NCBI GenBank assembly: GCA_963788145.1
Contig: CAWBFQ010000006.1
Span: 496,001-560,000 of the forward strand
From: UTCFX2 sp963788145
GTDB lineage: Bacteria; Chloroflexota; Anaerolineae; Anaerolineales; UBA4823
Length of the DNA stretch: 64,000 nt
Direction of reading: 5' to 3'
Positions within the stretch are counted from its first letter, which is position 1. Each line of letters begins with the position of its first letter. The notes beneath the pieces were generated by a model. It saw only the letters and a list, made by a program, of their open reading frames with translations. It was not told where the DNA came from and made no database searches. Below are positions 60,881-64,000 of this stretch, piece after piece. Position numbers and translations under genes: made by a program.

Positions 60881-60992
60881 AGTTTGGATAAATTCCTTTC
60901 TGCTGTTATTGAGTGCTATGGATCAAGGTGATAGAATTTTACTCGAGGTTTGCTTTACCTAAACAAGTGGGGAAATGCAATACGCCTTGAAT

Positions 60993-62915
60993 TCAGTGGA
61001 CGAGAAGGTCCTGGGTTTTTGCCAGCCAACCGATAGCCTCTGAGTTACCGGGATTGATCAGAAGGATTGTTTGTAAGGCATTCGCCGCCCTTTCATAATC
61101 CCTATTGATCCAATAACGATACCTGACCTGGAAAAGCAGATGGCTCTCTGCCCACCCCACTCCTTTGATGATATCGGCGGCTTGTTTGAAATCGCCGGAT
61201 GCAGCCAAAGCATCGCTGTAGAGCAAGCGGGTGGCTCGATCTCGATGCCCGCTTTTCCAGGCAATCCCCATCCAATCAAGCGCCTGTGAATATTGCCGGC
61301 GCGCCAAAGCGATGGCTGCAAGTCGTTGTAGTGCGGTCAACTGCTCCGGCTGAAATCGGAGCGCCTGTTGAAAATGGTCCTGAGCAGCGCCTAAGTCGCT
61401 GTCTTGACGGATCTGATCCAGGGTCAAGTTCTCAAAATTGGCCGGATTGTATTGGGAAAGCTCTACGCGGGTTTGCTCCAGCGCCCCCAGGTTGGCGTAC
61501 CAGGTAGCAGCGAGTGGTTGCCGATAAAACCATACGATGAATCCGGAAAGTGCAAGGATCAGCACAGCAACCCAGGATGCTTTTCTTAGATGTTGCATGG
61601 GTTGGGGTTTGAAAACGGACCCTTCGCAGATCAGAGCGGTGAATCCCAATAGCAATCCAACGACTGGTAAGGTCCATGTATCATAAAAAGCGACATCGAC
61701 GGCCCCATGCACGACGCAGGCGAAAACAGCAGCCAGTCCAGCCCACCCAAGGGGATGGATATCTTTCCGGTCAAGGCTGCACCAGGCCGATTTAAAAATC
61801 ATCCATCCACCCCATACTACTGCAAGACATCCGAGCAATCCTTGTTCGATCCATATTTCCAGGAAGCTATTATGGGCATGTTCAAGATATGGGACATGAA
61901 TCAACAGGCTGTAAAGTGAATAAACCATTGGGAAGGTTTGCAAACCGCTGCCTGTAAAGAGATAATCGCGTACCAGCATCATCCCCCCTTGCCAGGGCCC
62001 CAGGCGAGATTGGAGCGAAAGAGCTAAGGGATTAGATGGATCAATGATCTGATTTGAGATCACAGCATATAGGATGCCGAGGACGATGATCAGGCTCATC
62101 AGGAAGAAAGCAAGCCTGAAGATGGTTTTAGAGCGGTTTTGAGGAAACCATTTGCGCTGTATGGCCGCTATCCCAATGGCTGCGCCCATGGCTATCAATC
62201 CCATCCATGCGCCGTTGCTCTCTGTTGCCCACAAGCTGTAGAGAATAATCCCGGTGCACAGAGTGAATAAACTGGCCGGCCAGGCGCCCGCAGCGTGGAG
62301 TGTGAAAGTTTTTCGCCATCTTTCCCAACTCAGCACAAACCCAAATGGGATACTCGCCAATAACACGCCCGCGACCAGGTTATGGTGAGTATGGGTGAGA
62401 GGTGCTTTGGTCAGGATATCGCGCACAGATTCGGCGACTGGTCCAATCCAATTTAGCCTATGGGTGATCCTGACCAAATCGTTATGGATGAGCCAGTAGG
62501 ATGCCAGGATTGCGGCGGCAAACAGGAATCCGATCGCAACGGTTTCCAGTGTTCGCGAACGGTTATCGATCAGTGCGACGAACAGTCCAACAGATACCAG
62601 AATTCTTCCAAATTGAACCAGCGCCGGACCCTGGTTGTAGGAAATCCAGGATGATAGAGCTGCGCTGAAGACAAATAAAAGCAGAGGTAGCTCCAATCCT
62701 GTCCGGAGTATAAGCAATTTCCCTTGGATATATTTGAATACAAAGAATAACGTCAGCAGGAAAAAACCAAATATAGATTGTAGTGAATGAGTCTGCGGAA
62801 TTGAGAATAGAACCAGCGCTGAAAGTAATAACATCCATTCGAGGAACAGAACGGCGAAACAATCGTTTCGCCGTTCTGTAATCATGCCTTGCTTTGAAAT
62901 TAACTCCGCACCCAT
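60993..62915 (-). CDS. O-antigen ligase family protein with C-terminal TPR
   Basis: A 640-residue membrane protein with about 12 helices and the long outer loop before 'VPYLEHAHNSFLEIWIEQGL', the O-antigen ligase (WaaL/Wzy-type) signature with its His and Glu. From about residue 490 there is a TPR-like tail ('AQDHFQQALRFQPEQLTALQ', 'AIALARRQYSQALDWMG', 'RYWINRDYERAANALQTIL'). It probably ligates or polymerises surface glycans. The start overlaps the radical SAM gene by 16 bases. Confidence 0.85.
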   Translation of the reverse strand: MGAELISKQGMITERRNDCFAVLFLEWMLLLSALVLFSIPQTHSLQSIFGFFLLTLFFVFKYIQGKLLILRTGLELPLLLFVFSAALSSWISYNQGPALVQFGRILVSVGLFVALIDNRSRTLETVAIGFLFAAAILASYWLIHNDLVRITHRLNWIGPVAESVRDILTKAPLTHTHHNLVAGVLLASIPFGFVLSWERWRKTFTLHAAGAWPASLFTLCTGIILYSLWATESNGAWMGLIAMGAAIGIAAIQRKWFPQNRSKTIFRLAFFLMSLIIVLGILYAVISNQIIDPSNPLALSLQSRLGPWQGGMMLVRDYLFTGSGLQTFPMVYSLYSLLIHVPYLEHAHNSFLEIWIEQGLLGCLAVVWGGWMIFKSAWCSLDRKDIHPLGWAGLAAVFACVVHGAVDVAFYDTWTLPVVGLLLGFTALICEGSVFKPQPMQHLRKASWVAVLILALSGFIVWFYRQPLAATWYANLGALEQTRVELSQYNPANFENLTLDQIRQDSDLGAAQDHFQQALRFQPEQLTALQRLAAIALARRQYSQALDWMGIAWKSGHRDRATRLLYSDALAASGDFKQAADIIKGVGWAESHLLFQVRYRYWINRDYERAANALQTILLINPGNSEAIGWLAKTQDLLVH

Positions 62916-64000
62916 CCCAAAGTCTGCAAGCCAATATCCAAAGCACTCTTAAACCCGGCCCAGGAGTTCATCCCCTTAAGCAAGGTCAGGATCGGTCCGG
63001 GACGGAAAGCCCATTCTCGAAAGGCTCGTTTCTGCCAATAAAGCAAATCTTCGGCTTTCAGGTCAGGGTAGTCCAACACAGTTCCCTGATCCATATCTAC
63101 TTCTTCCCAGTTGACATCCGAACGAAACCACCCATTTTCAACGACTTCGAAGAAGAAAGGCGTACCAGGATAAGGCGCAGCGACATGGAAGAGCGCAATA
63201 TCCAGCGGAAGTTTCTTTGAGAATTCCATGGTCTCTTTAATTGTTTCCACCGTCTCGCCTGGCAGTCCAACGATGAAATATCCCCAATTCTTAATACCCG
63301 CCTTCTTTGCCCAGCGTAATGCGTTGTATGCCTGCTCCATCCGATAACCCTTATGGGCTTTCTTCAAGATCATTTCACTACCGCTTTCGATCCCCCATGA
63401 GATCAAGTTACAGCCAGCCTGTCCCATCAAAGTGAGCATTTCCTCGTCAACATAATCAACCCGGCTGTTACAGGTCCAGGTGATCTTCGGTCCCTTTTCA
63501 ATTAACAAGCGACACAACTCGATGACCTGGTCTCGATTGACTGTAAATAGGTCCGAATACATGTGGATGTGATGTACACCCTGGTCAAAAAGGAGCTGAA
63601 TCTCTTTGAGCAGCTTCTCCGGCGAACGCAGTCGGACGGAATACTGGTAGCTGACGTGCTTGATGCAGTATTTACAACCGGCCGGACAGCCTCGGCTGGT
63701 AACGATAAAGGTGTATGGTCCTTTAATGATGGGCATGCGATAGCTGTCGAGCGGGAGCAGGTGATGTAGCGGGATTGGCAGGTCGTCCAGGCTGCGGAAG
63801 AACGGTCGATCCCAGTTGACTACAATATTCCCACTCTGACGCCAGCCCAACCCTTTGATCGAGGCCAGCTGCTCATTGGATGGTTTGGGCGTCTCCGGAA
63901 CTGTTTGCGTAGTGGGAAGGATGGGTAGAACCAATTTGGCCGGCGCGCCCCCATTATTATTCTCGGATTCTTTACTCGGATAGGTCCAGGCTGGCCGCCA
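62900..64000 (-). CDS. Radical SAM protein, partial (runs off the window end)
   Basis: The minus-strand frame is open from 62900 to 64000 with no stop, so the N-terminus lies outside the window; 367 residues are present. The cluster motif is CPAGCKYC (C-x3-C-x2-C) in 'VTSRGCPAGCKYCIKHVSYQ'. 'CNSRVDYVDEEMLTLMGQAG' and 'WGIESGSEMILKKAHKGY' are typical of B12-binding-domain radical SAM enzymes; the B12 domain would be in the missing part. It is next to the glycan genes and may modify a lipid or sugar. Confidence 0.88.
   Translation of the reverse strand, partial: WRPAWTYPSKESENNNGGAPAKLVLPILPTTQTVPETPKPSNEQLASIKGLGWRQSGNIVVNWDRPFFRSLDDLPIPLHHLLPLDSYRMPIIKGPYTFIVTSRGCPAGCKYCIKHVSYQYSVRLRSPEKLLKEIQLLFDQGVHHIHMYSDLFTVNRDQVIELCRLLIEKGPKITWTCNSRVDYVDEEMLTLMGQAGCNLISWGIESGSEMILKKAHKGYRMEQAYNALRWAKKAGIKNWGYFIVGLPGETVETIKETMEFSKKLPLDIALFHVAAPYPGTPFFFEVVENGWFRSDVNWEEVDMDQGTVLDYPDLKAEDLLYWQKRAFREWAFRPGPILTLLKGMNSWAGFKSALDIGLQTLGWVRS

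Overview
The window is about 64 kb of bacterial chromosome at roughly 50% GC. It is gene-dense, has no rRNA, tRNA, CRISPR array or insertion sequence that I can see, and reads like core genome. Gene content and protein style point to a Chloroflexota (green non-sulfur) bacterium, most likely class Anaerolineae. This rests on an EF-P with arginine at the loop tip, a FabL-type enoyl reductase, many zinc-ribbon-headed signalling proteins, an orphan CpaF ATPase and a cyclase/AAA/TPR protein. The lineage is inferred, not searched.

Layout. 1-4.6 kb: hypothetical proteins, a LysM/M23 peptidase, a DUF192 protein and a receiver protein. 4.7-13 kb: efp, a Cys-rich small protein, a HAD-DinB fusion, fabF, fabH, ftsH and a fabL-like gene. 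13-17.5 kb: a cyclase-family hydrolase, a frameshifted DsbA-like protein, an alpha/beta hydrolase, a GNAT protein and a TPR protein. 17.5-23.7 kb: a signalling block with a double-HTH protein, CpaF, an OmpR-type regulator, two histidine kinases and a lone receiver. One kinase carries an MshEN-like (candidate c-di-GMP-binding) N-terminus. 24-28.2 kb: CCA-adding-type nucleotidyltransferase, hpt, tdk, then rplU-rpmA-rpmE, where L31 is fused to an RNA polymerase alpha-CTD-like domain. 28.3-31.8 kb: a broken cyclase/AAA/TPR gene. 31.8-34.1 kb: a subtilisin-like protease with about 30 tandem Gly-Arg-Phe-Trp-Gly-Asp-type hexads, preceded by a class I c-di-GMP riboswitch with its own terminator. 34.4-40.9 kb: ppdK, an ABC exporter and an L,D-transpeptidase. 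40.9-49.3 kb: a complete A2-type cytochrome c oxidase operon with heme A/O synthesis and copper-assembly genes. 49.5-56.3 kb: a cNMP/PP2C phosphatase, a winged-helix protein, fbp, a lipoprotein, argF and a GGDEF protein. 56.3-64 kb: polysaccharide synthesis (glycosyltransferase, two epimerases, a RffA-type aminotransferase, an O-antigen ligase and a radical SAM protein cut by the window end).

The most interesting theme is cyclic di-GMP. The riboswitch controls a secreted repeat protease, a histidine kinase may bind the dinucleotide, and a GGDEF protein could make it. From the sequence I predict that the riboswitch is an OFF switch, because the aptamer's 3' segment can pair with the 5' arm of the terminator. 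A second theme is gene fusion: REC-like/CoxB, CtaA-CtaB, L31-alphaCTD and HAD-DinB.

Six genes are broken by single-base shifts or single stop codons. This is many for otherwise well-conserved genes, argF among them, and suggests residual sequencing or assembly errors as much as real decay.
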